Shown here one piece after another: positions 19,839 through 29,021 of a stretch of 64,000 nucleotides of DNA. A program made the position numbers and the translations under genes. A model generated the notes under the pieces. That model was not told the DNA's origin and did not search any database. It was given only the letters and a program-made list of their open reading frames with translations. Source of the stretch: Prescottella defluvii (GTDB lineage Bacteria; Actinomycetota; Actinomycetes; Mycobacteriales; Mycobacteriaceae); NCBI GenBank assembly GCA_029690005.1, contig CP121458.1:310001-374000 (forward strand), in the 5' to 3' direction. Position 1 is the first letter of the stretch. Every line of letters begins with the position of its first letter.

Positions 19839-20668
19839 ATGAGGATCCTCGTCGCCGGAGCCGGGGCGTCGTCGGGCTGCCGCTCACCCGGGAACTGATC
19901 GCCCACGGCCACGAGGTGGTGGGCACCTCGCGCAACCCGGACTCGCGTCCCGAACTGCGCGACGCCGGCGCCACCGTGGTCCGGATGGACGCCTTCGACC
20001 TGGCGTCGGTGGAGCACGCGATTGCCGAGGCCCGACCCGGTGCGGTGATCCACCAGCTCACCGACCTGGCGGGCGTCGATCTCGAGGCCGACGCGGAACT
20101 GCGCATCGTCGGCACCCGCAATCTCGTCGACGCGATGCACCGGTACGGCGTGAAACGGATCGTCACCCAGAGCATCGCGTGGCTGTACGCCGACGGGGTC
20201 GGCCTCGCCGACGAGACGGTCCCGTTGCGCGACGCTGTCGGGCAGGGCGCCCGGACCGTCGAGGGCGTGGTCGCGATGGAGCGGACGTCCGCCGAGATCG
20301 CGAACCACGTGATCCTGCGCTACGGCAAGCTGTACGGCCCCGGCACGTGGTACTCGCCGGACGGCGACTTCGGCCGCGCCGCCCGCGACGGGGTGTTCGA
20401 GGGCAACGGAATCGAGAGCTTCCTGCACATCGACGACACCGCGCCGCCCACCGTCGCCGCGCTCGACTGGCCCAACGGGATCGTCAACGTCGTCGACGAC
20501 GAACCCGCCGGACCGGCCGACTGGCTGCCGACGTTCTGCCGCTGGGTGGGCGCGCAGGTGCCGAGTGGACTCGGCCCCGGCCACGGGCGCGGGGCGTCGA
20601 ACACCAAGGCGCGCAACCTCGGTTGGGCGCCGAGGTACCCGTCGTGGCGGATGGGAATGTCCGGCTGA
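19839..20668 (+). CDS. NAD-dependent epimerase/dehydratase family protein (one frameshift)
   Basis: An extended-SDR Rossmann protein. It starts MRILVAGAG; one G must be added at about 19865 to continue as GVVGLPLTRELIAHGHEVVG. Further features are GTRNLVDAMHRYGVKRIVTQ and an ILRYGKLYGPGTWY segment that takes the place of the usual YxxxK region. Repaired length is 276 residues. No neighbouring sugar genes point to a substrate. Confidence 0.8.
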
Positions 20669-20695
20669 GAAGCGTCGGATCGTCGCAGTCGGCGG

Positions 20696-21361
20696 TCACC
20701 CGAGCGATCGCAGGTAGACGAGCGTCGCCTGCACCCGCCGATCGCCGTCCTCCAACGGCAGCTTCGAGAAGATGGACCCGATGTGCTTGCGCACCGCCGC
20801 CTCGGACACCGTCAACCGCTGCGCGATACCGGAGTTGGTGCACCCCTCGGCGACCAGTGCGAGAACCTCCCGTTCGCGCGGCGTGAGCGCGGCGAGGGGT
20901 CCCCGACTCCTCGTCGCGGTGACGAGTGCCCGCACGACATCCGGGTCGATGATCGTCTCGCCCCGCGCCACCCTGTCCACGGCCTCGAGGAACTGCCGAA
21001 CGTGCCCGACCCGTTCCTTGAGCAGATACCCCACCCCGCTCGCCGCATCGTCGCCGAGCAACTCGTCGAGATACGCCACCGAGACGTATTGCGACAGCAC
21101 GACAATGGGCAGCTTCGGATCCCGCTGTCGGAGCGCGGCCGCCGCCCGCAGCCCGTCGTCCGTGTTGGTCGGCGGCATCCGGACATCGGTGACCACCAGG
21201 TCCGGCCGGTACGCGTCCCACGCATCCAGGAGTGTCGGCGCATCGCCCACCGCGGCGCACACGTCGTGCCCGGCGGAGGCGAGCACGCTCTCCACCCCGG
21301 CCCGCAGCAGCGGGCTGTCCTCCGCGAGCACGATCCGCAGCGGTCGTTCGGTCGATGTCAC
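20696..21361 (-). CDS. NarL/LuxR-family response regulator
   Basis: 221 residues. The receiver domain has the acidic pocket LAEDSPLL, the phospho-acceptor Asp in LVVTDVRMPP, and the conserved Lys in YLLKERVG. The C-terminal HTH is LTPREREVLALVAEGCTNSGIAQRL plus VRKHIGSIFSKL. The GTG start overlaps the kinase stop by 4 bases. The two genes form a two-component system, with a CPBP protease upstream. Confidence 0.95.
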   Translation of the reverse strand: MTSTERPLRIVLAEDSPLLRAGVESVLASAGHDVCAAVGDAPTLLDAWDAYRPDLVVTDVRMPPTNTDDGLRAAAALRQRDPKLPIVVLSQYVSVAYLDELLGDDAASGVGYLLKERVGHVRQFLEAVDRVARGETIIDPDVVRALVTATRSRGPLAALTPREREVLALVAEGCTNSGIAQRLTVSEAAVRKHIGSIFSKLPLEDGDRRVQATLVYLRSLG

Positions 21362-22569
21362 ACCGGACACTCCATTCGGATCGTCGTCGGACCCCCGACA
21401 GGGCTTGTCACGGTGAGGGTTCCGTCGAGGGCGCCGACGCGCCCGCGCAGTCGGTCGAGTCCGCCGCCGGCCGTGATGTGCGCACCGCCCGCGCCGTCGT
21501 CGGTGACGCTCAGCAGCCACACGCCCTCGACGCGATCGCCGTGCACGGTGACGTGCCCAGCCTTCGCGTGCCGAACGGCGTTCGTCAGGGCCTCGGAGAC
21601 GAGGACGTACGACATGTGCTCGACGGGCGCGGGCAGTCGCTCCCCCGGACCGGCCACCCCGTCGAGCGCGACATCGACGTCGAGTGGGATGTCCGCCACC
21701 AGATCTGTGAGGGCCGGTGCGAGTCCGCGTTCGATCAGCGCCCGCGGCGAGTATCCGCGCAGCACCGCCCGCAATTCGGCGAGCGTCTCGTCCACCTGGC
21801 GGTGCGCGTCGGCGGCGAGTCGTCCCGCCGGCCCGTCCGAGTCGGCGGCCTCGGCCAGGCCGAGGCTCATCGACAGGGCGACCAACCGATGCTGGACCCG
21901 GTCGTGCAGTTCCGATTCGAGCAGCACCCGCTCGGACCCTTCGGCGTCGAGCAGTCCGGAACGGGTCGTCTCGAGGCGGGCCGCCTCCAGACGCCACGGG
22001 TCGGCGTCGAACCCGAGGAGCAGTCGGGCCATCTGCGACTCGAACGCCGCCCAACCGCCGACGACCACCAGGAGCAGCACCGCGGCCACCAGCCCGGACA
22101 GCACCAGAATCCAAGCACCCGAACTGGTTTCGACGGTCCACGCGCCGAAGTTGAAGTAGTCGTCGCGGATGACCAGGGGCGCAACGAGAAGCATCCCGAC
22201 GATGGTGACACCGAAAACGGCGAGGAGGGCGACGACGCCGCCGGAGATCGCCGCGCCCAGGACGTAGGCGACATGCCGCACGGTGGGCAGTCCTTCCGCG
22301 TTCGCGGACGCCCGCACCTCCGCGTCCGCGCGCTCCGCGACCGACGGATCGATCAGCCGCAATCGTGCGCAGTGCGCCCGCAGCATCGGCTCCCACAGAG
22401 CCGTCCGCAGTCGACGCGTCAGTCCCAACAGCAGGACCGGAACGATGCCGATCACGGTTGCACACGCGAGGATGCCCGCTACGACGAGACACACGAGCGA
22501 CCGCCACGGCCACAGGGTGCCGAAGTACCGCGGGCCGGACCGCAGGGCCGACGACACGTTGCCCGTCAC
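21358..22569 (-). CDS. Two-component sensor histidine kinase (HisKA_3)
   Basis: About 403 residues. Four or so membrane segments lie in the first 200, including VCLVVAGILACATVIGIVPV and ILVLSGLVAAVLLLVVVGG. The phospho-acceptor His is in ESELHDRVQHRLVALSMSLG. The ATPase region has VSEALTNAVRHA and VTDDGAGG. GTG 22569 is chosen since it overlaps the CPBP stop by 4 bases. No periplasmic sensor domain of any size is seen, so it may sense the membrane or the partner protease. Confidence 0.92.
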   Translation of the reverse strand: MTGNVSSALRSGPRYFGTLWPWRSLVCLVVAGILACATVIGIVPVLLLGLTRRLRTALWEPMLRAHCARLRLIDPSVAERADAEVRASANAEGLPTVRHVAYVLGAAISGGVVALLAVFGVTIVGMLLVAPLVIRDDYFNFGAWTVETSSGAWILVLSGLVAAVLLLVVVGGWAAFESQMARLLLGFDADPWRLEAARLETTRSGLLDAEGSERVLLESELHDRVQHRLVALSMSLGLAEAADSDGPAGRLAADAHRQVDETLAELRAVLRGYSPRALIERGLAPALTDLVADIPLDVDVALDGVAGPGERLPAPVEHMSYVLVSEALTNAVRHAKAGHVTVHGDRVEGVWLLSVTDDGAGGAHITAGGGLDRLRGRVGALDGTLTVTSPVGGPTTIRMECPV

Positions 22570-23438
22570 TGCTCCGCCCCGATCTTCCTGCGCCGGCTCA
22601 CGATCGACGCCCCGACGATGCAGGCGACGACGGGAAGGTAAGCAGCGCACATGAGGAGCGTAACGGTATTCGTGTGGGCGCCCGGATCCACGAAACGCCC
22701 GATCCCGACCGCCACCACGAGATTGCTACCGCCGTGCAGGATCGCGGGCGGCCACACCGATCCGCTGCGAACCCACAGCCAACCGATCACGAATTCGAGC
22801 AGCACCGACAGCGGCAGCCACATCAACATCGCCACGACCGCGTCAGTGGCGGTACCACCGGCACCGAAGTACCCCACCCAGGGCAGCGGCCAGTGCCACA
22901 CACCCCAGACCAGGCCGGTCGCGAACGTCGTTGCAACTGGGCGGCCCGGCACGAGGCGATCCCGCAGGTACGCGGTCCAGCCGAACTCCTCTCCCCAGAA
23001 CAGGGGCGCCGCCACCACCGGAACCACCAGCGCGACCGCCACGAACGCGAGGTCGTCGCGGCCGAAATGCCATGCGGCGACGTCCCACATCCCCGTCATC
23101 GCGGCGACCGCCAACGCGACGACGAGGACCCCGACGGGCAGCAGCGCCGCGATCAGGTAGGACGACCACGCCTCGGACAGTCGGGGCCGCAACCCGGCGT
23201 CGATAAACCCTTCGCGGGTGATCCACCGGCGCGTGACGATCGCAGCGAGGGCGGGCACGAACGCCGCGGTGAGCAGTTGGACGACGATGTTGTCGAGCGA
23301 GTGTCCGGCGGCCCACACGCTGGCCCACGGCATCCAGGAGGCCGCGAAGGCGAGAACGAGGAACCAGCGAACGCCGCGCTTCCGCGCGGAGGCCTCCCCA
23401 ACGGTCGCCGGTGACGGAACGGGCGGTGCAGTTGTCAT
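22566..23438 (-). CDS. CPBP/CAAX family intramembrane metalloprotease
   Basis: 290 residues with eight or so membrane segments. The diagnostic motifs are GEEFGWTAYL (catalytic Glu-Glu), GLVWGVWHWPLPW (His) and ILHGGSN (His). It is the first gene of a tight protease-kinase-regulator operon with 4-base overlaps. The association suggests the protease modulates signalling or is the regulated output. Confidence 0.9.
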   Translation of the reverse strand: MTTAPPVPSPATVGEASARKRGVRWFLVLAFAASWMPWASVWAAGHSLDNIVVQLLTAAFVPALAAIVTRRWITREGFIDAGLRPRLSEAWSSYLIAALLPVGVLVVALAVAAMTGMWDVAAWHFGRDDLAFVAVALVVPVVAAPLFWGEEFGWTAYLRDRLVPGRPVATTFATGLVWGVWHWPLPWVGYFGAGGTATDAVVAMLMWLPLSVLLEFVIGWLWVRSGSVWPPAILHGGSNLVVAVGIGRFVDPGAHTNTVTLLMCAAYLPVVACIVGASIVSRRRKIGAEQ

Positions 23439-23547
23439 GCCTCCACTTCACGTCGACGAGCGCGGAAAGGCTGTAGCCCACGCGACCGTCTCGGGGTGGC
23501 GTGCACGCTACCTGGCGACCCGAAAGTGGCACTGCTCGAATTGCGAT

Positions 23548-24345
23548 CTAGAGAGGCTTCCACGTCCATCTGCTCTTGGCGACGAGGGGAGATTCCGGCG
23601 TCACGAGTCGCGGCATCGTGTTGACCCCATTGGGTGGTCCCGATTGCGGCTCGACGCAGACGGCGTCGGCTTCCATGTCGTAGACCACGACCCACTGCTC
23701 GGGGCTCCGAACCTCCAACTGGAGCAAGCTCGGCCACGTCAGCACCACACGCACGCCACCGACCATCCCGAAGCAGTCGTCCCACGGTCCCGTCCGAGGG
23801 GCGATCCGCACGCCAGACGGAAGGTAGTCCGCGCCGCGCAGCTCCTGCCAGTCGGGTGCGAAGTCGATCCGAACGGGCTCGGTGTCGCTGCGTAGGAGGC
23901 GTTTGAACCACGGGTGCCACCCGACTTGGGCGGGAAAGGGATCCGCTTCGGACGTCACCTCGATGGACAGATCGAGAAAGTCCTCGGTCAGGCTGAATGT
24001 CTGGGCCACTCGTCCAGCGAACGGCCACGGCGGGGCCAGCGCCTGCTGCAACCTAGCGTGTGCGCCGGACAGTTCGGTGACCTCCCACGCGCCGTCTCGC
24101 ACCGTGCCGTGGATGGCGTGGGGCGCGTCATTGAGCGGGAAGTGATGTGTCACCGAGTCAACGAACAACTGCCCGTTGCCGATTCGTCCACACCATGGCG
24201 CCATGGGGAAGCACCCGTATCGATCGCCTTGCCTGAGTAGCTCGGTCTCGGCGACGACGAGGCTGGTGATCATGCCGCCTTGCCGTGCCGAGATCCCGAC
24301 GCGGACATCCGCGGCTTCCAGTGTGATGTTGTCGTCTTCGTTCAT
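23548..24345 (-). CDS. Aldose 1-epimerase family protein
   Basis: 265 residues in a beta-sandwich mutarotase fold. Family features are APWCGRIGNGQLFVDS, NDAPHAIHGTVRDGAWEV (with the substrate-binding His), VGWHPWFKR (catalytic His) and VCVEPQSGPPNGVN (catalytic Glu). The ATG at 24345 fits the family N-terminus. The natural sugar is unknown. Upstream lies a fragment of an SRPBCC gene. Confidence 0.9.
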   Translation of the reverse strand: MNEDDNITLEAADVRVGISARQGGMITSLVVAETELLRQGDRYGCFPMAPWCGRIGNGQLFVDSVTHHFPLNDAPHAIHGTVRDGAWEVTELSGAHARLQQALAPPWPFAGRVAQTFSLTEDFLDLSIEVTSEADPFPAQVGWHPWFKRLLRSDTEPVRIDFAPDWQELRGADYLPSGVRIAPRTGPWDDCFGMVGGVRVVLTWPSLLQLEVRSPEQWVVVYDMEADAVCVEPQSGPPNGVNTMPRLVTPESPLVAKSRWTWKPL

Positions 24346-24359
24346 TTCGTACACACTGC

Positions 24360-24494
24360 CTACGCCGCGAAGTGGCGCGCCAGCCGCCGGTGCCGGTGCG
24401 CGAAGAAGGATCGGACGATCACCTCGGGGCTGACCACCCGCGCGCACACACGTTCCGCCGGCGCGGCGACTACCGACTCCCTCTCGATGATCAT
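24360..24494 (-). pseudogene. Truncated SRPBCC/cyclase family gene, 5' remnant
   Basis: MIIERESVVAAPAERVCARV followed by VSPEVIVRSFF reads like the first strand and helix of an SRPBCC polyketide-cyclase-like protein. It stops after about 45 residues, where about 150 would be normal. No continuation is found in the other frames. It directly precedes the epimerase gene. Confidence 0.5.
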
Positions 24495-24601
24495 GGGCCC
24501 ATCATGCCGGGGTGACGAAGCCCAGAGAATAGTCCCAGTCATTACTCATAGTTTACCCATTAATTACCGATGAGATACCGCCACTTCCTACCGTCTCGGA
24601 C

Positions 24602-25702
24602 ATGAGTTTCCGTCGGGCCATTTCCGCTCTTGCCGTTGCTTCCTTCGCCGCCGTACCGATCGCGGCCCTCACCCCGGCCACCGCGTCAGCCGCCGGCAGC
24701 CTCGACTGGCCCGGCTCGCTGGGCAGTACCGGGTCGCCGACCGAACCCGCATTCGACGTCCAGGCGCACCGCGGCGGCCTGGGCCTGTACACCGAGAGCA
24801 GCCTCGCCGCCTTCGCCAACGCCCTCGAAATGGGTGTCACCACACTGGAACTCGACACCCAGATCACCGAGGACGGCATCGCCGTCGTCACCCACGACCG
24901 CAAGGTGTCGAACAAGAAGTGTCTGGACACCGCCCCGGCGAGCCCGGGCGATCCGGAGTTTCCGTACGTCGGCAAGTACATCAACACGCTGACGCTCGAG
25001 CAGATCAAGACGATGGACTGCGGTTCGCTGCAGGTCGCGGATCATCCCGAGCAGCAGACCGTTCCGGGCGCGAAGATGCAGACGCTGACCGAGGTGTTCG
25101 ATCTCGTGAAGTCGTACAACGCCCCCGGCGTGAAGATGAACATCGAGACCAAGGTCGAGGCCGGTGCGCCGTCCGAGACCGCGCCGCGCGACCAGTTCGT
25201 CCGCATCGTCCTCGGCACCATCCGCGACGCCGGCATGCTCGATCGCGTCACGATCCAGAGCTTCGATTGGGGCGCACTGATGCTCACCCGCGAACTCGAG
25301 CCGTCGGTGCCCACCGTCGCGCTCACGAACGGCGACTTCCTGCAGATCGGGAAGGACGGCGCGTCGCCGTGGCTCGGTGGCCTCGACATCGACGACTTCG
25401 GTGGTGACGCGATCGCGGCAATCTCGACGTTCGGCGCGTCGGCCTTCTCGCCGGTTCAGGGCACCCCGCAGGGCGGCAAGGTGTCGGACCCGAACTTCTC
25501 GCTGTACGTCACCGCGGAGATGGTCGAGTCGGCCCACGCCCGCGACATCAAGGTGATCCCCTGGACCGTCAACGATCCCGAGACCATGCACGCGCTGATG
25601 GACCTCGGCGTCGACGGCATCATCACCGACCGCCCCGACCGCCTGCGCACCGTCCTCACCGAGCGCGGGATGGAACTGCCCGCCCCCGCAGCGAAGAGGT
25701 AG
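24602..25702 (+). CDS. Secreted glycerophosphodiester phosphodiesterase
   Basis: 366 residues. The signal peptide MSFRRAISALAVASFAAVPI is cleaved near TASA-AG. The mature GDPD TIM barrel carries the catalytic HRGG (AHRGGLGLYTESSLAAF), ELDTQITEDGIAVVTHDRKV with metal-binding Glu/Asp and second His, and IETKVE. The C-terminal VIPWTVNDPETM and LGVDGIITDRPD are diagnostic. It hydrolyses deacylated phospholipids outside the membrane. It is monocistronic, with a strong terminator. Confidence 0.95.
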   Translation: MSFRRAISALAVASFAAVPIAALTPATASAAGSLDWPGSLGSTGSPTEPAFDVQAHRGGLGLYTESSLAAFANALEMGVTTLELDTQITEDGIAVVTHDRKVSNKKCLDTAPASPGDPEFPYVGKYINTLTLEQIKTMDCGSLQVADHPEQQTVPGAKMQTLTEVFDLVKSYNAPGVKMNIETKVEAGAPSETAPRDQFVRIVLGTIRDAGMLDRVTIQSFDWGALMLTRELEPSVPTVALTNGDFLQIGKDGASPWLGGLDIDDFGGDAIAAISTFGASAFSPVQGTPQGGKVSDPNFSLYVTAEMVESAHARDIKVIPWTVNDPETMHALMDLGVDGIITDRPDRLRTVLTERGMELPAPAAKR

Positions 25703-25717
25703 CCCTCCGCCGCGGGT

Positions 25718-25751
25718 CGAGATCCCGCCGGGCTGTCCCGGCGGGATCTCG
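25718..25751 (+). terminator. Perfect 15-bp hairpin after the glycerophosphodiesterase gene
   Basis: CGAGATCCCGCCGGG and CCCGGCGGGATCTCG pair perfectly around CTGT, 16 bases after the stop. TCGTTCCTG follows. Confidence 0.85.
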
Positions 25752-25807
25752 TCGTTCCTGTCGAGCCCGCGACATTTCGGTCGGTTTCGGCGCTCTAACA
25801 TCTGCAC

Positions 25808-26245
25808 ATGAGCATCGCATTCGTCCAGTCCACCTGGCACCGGTCCATCGTCGACCACGCGCGGGACGCCTTCGTGGCGCAGTGGCGCGAACTTGGGCAC
25901 GACCCGGCCGAGATCGAGTTCTTCGAGACGCCCGGTGCGTTCGAGATCCCGCTGCACGCGCAGCGCCTGGCCCGCACCGGACGCTTCGACGCGATCGTCG
26001 CGGCCGGACTGGTGGTCGACGGCGGCATCTACCGGCACGAGTTCGTCGCGTCCGCCGTGATCGACGGCCTGATGCGCGTCCAGCTCGATGCCGACGTACC
26101 GGTGTTCTCCGCCGTGCTCACCCCGCATCACTTCCACGAACATGCCGATCACGACGCCTTCTTCACCGCGCACTTCGACAAGAAGGGCGTCGAGGTCGCG
26201 AACGCCTGCTCGGCGACCCTGGCCGGGCTCGCCGCGATCAAGTAG
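25808..26245 (+). CDS. ribH: 6,7-dimethyl-8-ribityllumazine synthase, RibH2 type
   Basis: 145 residues. It forms the lumazine precursor of riboflavin. FVQSTWHRSIVDHARDAFVA, FETPGAFEIPLHAQRLARTG, VVDGGIYRHEFVASAVIDG and SAVLTPHHFHEH closely follow the RibH2 isozyme known from Brucella and rhizobia, not the common icosahedral RibH. No other rib genes adjoin it. Whether the chromosome also has a standard RibH cannot be seen here. Confidence 0.92.
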   Translation: MSIAFVQSTWHRSIVDHARDAFVAQWRELGHDPAEIEFFETPGAFEIPLHAQRLARTGRFDAIVAAGLVVDGGIYRHEFVASAVIDGLMRVQLDADVPVFSAVLTPHHFHEHADHDAFFTAHFDKKGVEVANACSATLAGLAAIK

Positions 26246-26257
26246 TTACCGCGCCTT

Positions 26258-26293
26258 CGGCGGAAACCGCCTCAGGGACAGGCGGTTTCGCCG
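26258..26293 (+). terminator. Hairpin after ribH
   Basis: CGGCGGAAACCGCCT and AGGCGGTTTCGCCG pair with a single bulge around a 7-base loop, 13 bases after the ribH stop. Confidence 0.7.
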
Positions 26294-26523
26294 AGTGCAG
26301 ATCATCGGTTTCGACGGGGTCGTTCGCAGCATCCGACGAGCCGACCGATCGCGCGACATCGCCCATACGGGCGAAGCGTGCGAAGACGCCTTCGCGCGCG
26401 GTGTTCGCGAAGAACAACTCCTCGACCGTGGCGCCTTTCTGGCTACCATTGGAGAGGACTTGCGCACCGCACCAACCGGAAGACGCGAATGTCGGCGAGT
26501 GTCGACGTTCGTAGTCCAGGGAG

Positions 26524-27341
26524 ATGGTCACCGTGGATCGATCGTCGGAGCCGGAACGAATCTCGACGCGCGCCACCGTGCCGCGACTCGAGAAATTGCT
26601 GCGGCCGGACGTCACGTGGGTTCCGTCGTCCGATGGGTATCTGGACACGATGCCCGGTGAGGCGGTTCCGCCGCCGGGTCGAGCGCAGGCCGCCTGGCAG
26701 TCGTCGCTCGGTGCGGGGATCTACCAACGGATGCAACGGTTGATGACATCCGTGCTGGCCTTCGGGTATTCGAGGGTCCCCGACCAGTTGCAGCTGCAGC
26801 CCGGGCAGACCGTGGTCGACGTCGGGTGTGGGCCGGGAACGTGACCACCGGCCTGGCAGATGCGGTCGGTCCGCACGGACTCGCTGTCGGTGTCGATCTG
26901 TCCGGCCCGATGTTGGCACGCGCGGCACAGCAGGCCCGCGCGAACATGGGACTCGTCCGAGGCGATGCCACCCGACTACCACTGCGCGACCACTGCGCCG
27001 ACGCCGTCTGCGCCACCGCTGTGATCATGCTCGTTCCCGAGCCGGTCGATGCCCTCGTGGAGATGATCCGGATCGTGAAGCCGGGCGGATGGCTACTGGT
27101 GATGGTCCCGTGCCGTCCCACCGGGCCGACGTCCGTGGTCACCGGACCGATGATGGATCGGATCGGGCAATACGGCGGAGCCCGGATGTTCGCACCGGAC
27201 GACCTGTCGATCCTGCTCGAGCAGTTGAGATGCGAGCGCATCCACAGCTACCAGCAGTTGAACATGCTCACCGCACGAGCCCGCACCCGACCGCCGGCCG
27301 GGAGTCGAAATCAGCATCGCCCCGAAAGGAGTAGCCGATGA
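26524..27341 (+). CDS. Class I SAM-dependent methyltransferase (one frameshift)
   Basis: An N-terminal region of about 80 residues is followed by the SAM-binding motif VVDVGCGPG. One G must be added at about 26835 (CCGGGGAACGTG) to continue as NVTTGLADAVG. The later motifs are VGVDLSGPMLARA, LVRGDATRLPL and MIRIVKPGGWLLVMVPC. Repaired length is 272 residues. It overlaps the next methyltransferase by 4 bases. The substrate is unknown. Confidence 0.78.
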
Positions 27342-28114
27342 ATGCGGACGACCCGCAACCACCGACCCCACCGTCTCCCGCGGACTTCGAAGCGCTCTAC
27401 CGCGGCGACTTCAGCGCCCTGCGCCGCGCGAGGCAGCAGGAGGGCGGCGACGAACAGCCGCCGCCCTTCCAGCTGGAGTGCATTCCGTGGGACATCGGCG
27501 AGGCCCAACCTGTCGTACGCGAGCTCGAGGCCGACGGCCAGATCACCAGCGAGGTACTCGACATCGGGTGCGGGCTGGGTGAGAACGCGATGTTCCTCGC
27601 GGAGCGCGGATACAAGGTATGCGGCCTCGATGCCGCGCCGGCGGCGATCGAGATTGCCAGCGGGCGCGCCCGAGAGCGCGGACTCGAGCAGGCCGTCGAC
27701 TTCGCGGTGGCCGATGCCACCGACCTGAGCAGCTACGCCGACCGGTTCACGACCGTCGTCGACAGCGCGCTCTACCACTGCTTCCCGGAGGAGCAGCGTC
27801 CCGGCTACGTCGCCTCCCTGTTCCGGGCCTGCCGTCAGGGCGGCCGGTTGCACGTGGGTTGCTTCTCGGACCAGGTCCCGGAGGCCCTCCCGGGTCCCTA
27901 CCGGATCAGCGAGGACAATCTGCGCGACACACTCACCGGCGCGGGGTGGGTCGTTCGCCGACTGGAACCCATCACCTACACCACCGCGATGACGCGCAGC
28001 GACCTGGAAGGACAGGACTACGAGCCGCTGGCGGCCGTGGCCGCCCAGCTCAGCTACGACTCCCACGACCGCCTCCTCGCGCCGGCCTGGCTCGCGACCG
28101 CCGAACACCCTTGA
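27338..28114 (+). CDS. Class I SAM-dependent methyltransferase
   Basis: 258 residues. Motif I is VLDIGCGLGENAMFLAERG, motif II YKVCGLDAAPAAIEIA, and motif III is the acidic VADATDLSSY. ECIPWDIGEAQPVVREL before motif I resembles the PWD-type substrate region of thiopurine/TehB-like methyltransferases. The frame is intact. It is coupled to the upstream methyltransferase (4-base overlap) and to the MTHFR-like gene 5 bases downstream. Confidence 0.88.
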   Translation: MNADDPQPPTPPSPADFEALYRGDFSALRRARQQEGGDEQPPPFQLECIPWDIGEAQPVVRELEADGQITSEVLDIGCGLGENAMFLAERGYKVCGLDAAPAAIEIASGRARERGLEQAVDFAVADATDLSSYADRFTTVVDSALYHCFPEEQRPGYVASLFRACRQGGRLHVGCFSDQVPEALPGPYRISEDNLRDTLTGAGWVVRRLEPITYTTAMTRSDLEGQDYEPLAAVAAQLSYDSHDRLLAPAWLATAEHP

Positions 28115-28119
28115 CCGCC

Positions 28120-29021
28120 ATGCGCACGGTGGCGCTCGAGCTGGTGCCGCCGGAACAGGACGCGGGCTGCGGCAGCCGGGCGATCCAGGAGGCGGGCGCG
28201 GCCGTCGAACTGTGTCACCGTCACGGACTGGCCGAGCACGTGCGCCACGTGATGATCCCCGGCATCATCGCCGAGGACTCGGATCGGCCCGTGGCACTGA
28301 CACCGCGGATGGACGTGCTCGACTTCTGGGAGGCGATCCGCCCGTCGCTCGGCGTGATCAAGGGCCTGTGCGCGCAGGTGACCGTCTTCCACGACAAGGA
28401 ACAACTGTCCGACCGGGTGCTGCGGTTGCGCGAGTCCGGCATGGACGGCATCACGTTCGTGGGCAAGCCGCACGGCCTGCCGGCGGGCGACGCCCCGGGC
28501 GTCACACCGCAGGAGGCGGTGGAGTGCTTTCGGGACGTGGTTCCCACCGCGGCGTGGTGCTGATCCCCACGCGTCGGGGCGAGCTCGACCGGTTCGAGGC
28601 CAAGTGCGCACACGGCGCGACCTTCGCACTGACCCAGCTGCTGTACTCCGACCGGATCGTCGCCTTCCTGCGCGAGTTCGCCGCCCGCACCGAGCACCGC
28701 CCGGAGATCCTGCTGTCGTTCGGATTCGTACCCGGCATGGAACGCCGGGTGCAGCTGATCGATTGGCTCATCCACGACCGGGGGAACGACGTCGTTCGGC
28801 AGGAGCAGGAGTTCGTGGCGCGGATTGCGAGCAGCTCGTTGCGCCGGCGCCGCGACGCCCTCGTCGACCTGTACCGACGCATTGTCGACGGCGTCCACGA
28901 TCTCGGGTTCCCGTTGAGCGTGCACCTCGAGGCGCCCTACGGCGTCTCGGATGCCGCGTGCGAGACTTTCGCCGTTATGCTCGACTACTGGTCACCCGGA
29001 TCTACCGAGGAGTCGTCCTGA
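28120..29021 (+). CDS. Noncanonical methylenetetrahydrofolate reductase, Rv2172c-like (one frameshift)
   Basis: 300 residues after repair of one lost C at about 28545 (GTTCCCCACCGC). The blocks TVALELVPPEQDAG, HVMIPGIIAED, PRMDVLDFW, KCAHGATFALTQLLYSD, PEILLSFGFVPGMERR and FPLSVHLEAPYGVSD match, as I remember it, the flavin-independent MTHFR reported for M. tuberculosis Rv2172c. It would reduce methylene-THF to methyl-THF for methionine synthesis. A TTG three codons upstream overlaps the previous stop and is an alternative start. Confidence 0.8.

Noticed and set aside
25752-25807. FMN riboswitch before ribH
   Set aside because: The gap is only about 56 bases after a terminator, too short for the RFN element, and none of its conserved blocks are visible.
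24686-26173. Minus-strand open frame of about 495 codons
   Set aside because: Antisense to the glycerophosphodiesterase and ribH genes; composition is Arg/Gly/Val/His-rich with no motif.
26238-26648. Minus-strand 136-codon frame after ribH
   Set aside because: It spans the ribH terminator and the methyltransferase start; no RBS, no family resemblance. I see no gene in 26294-26523.
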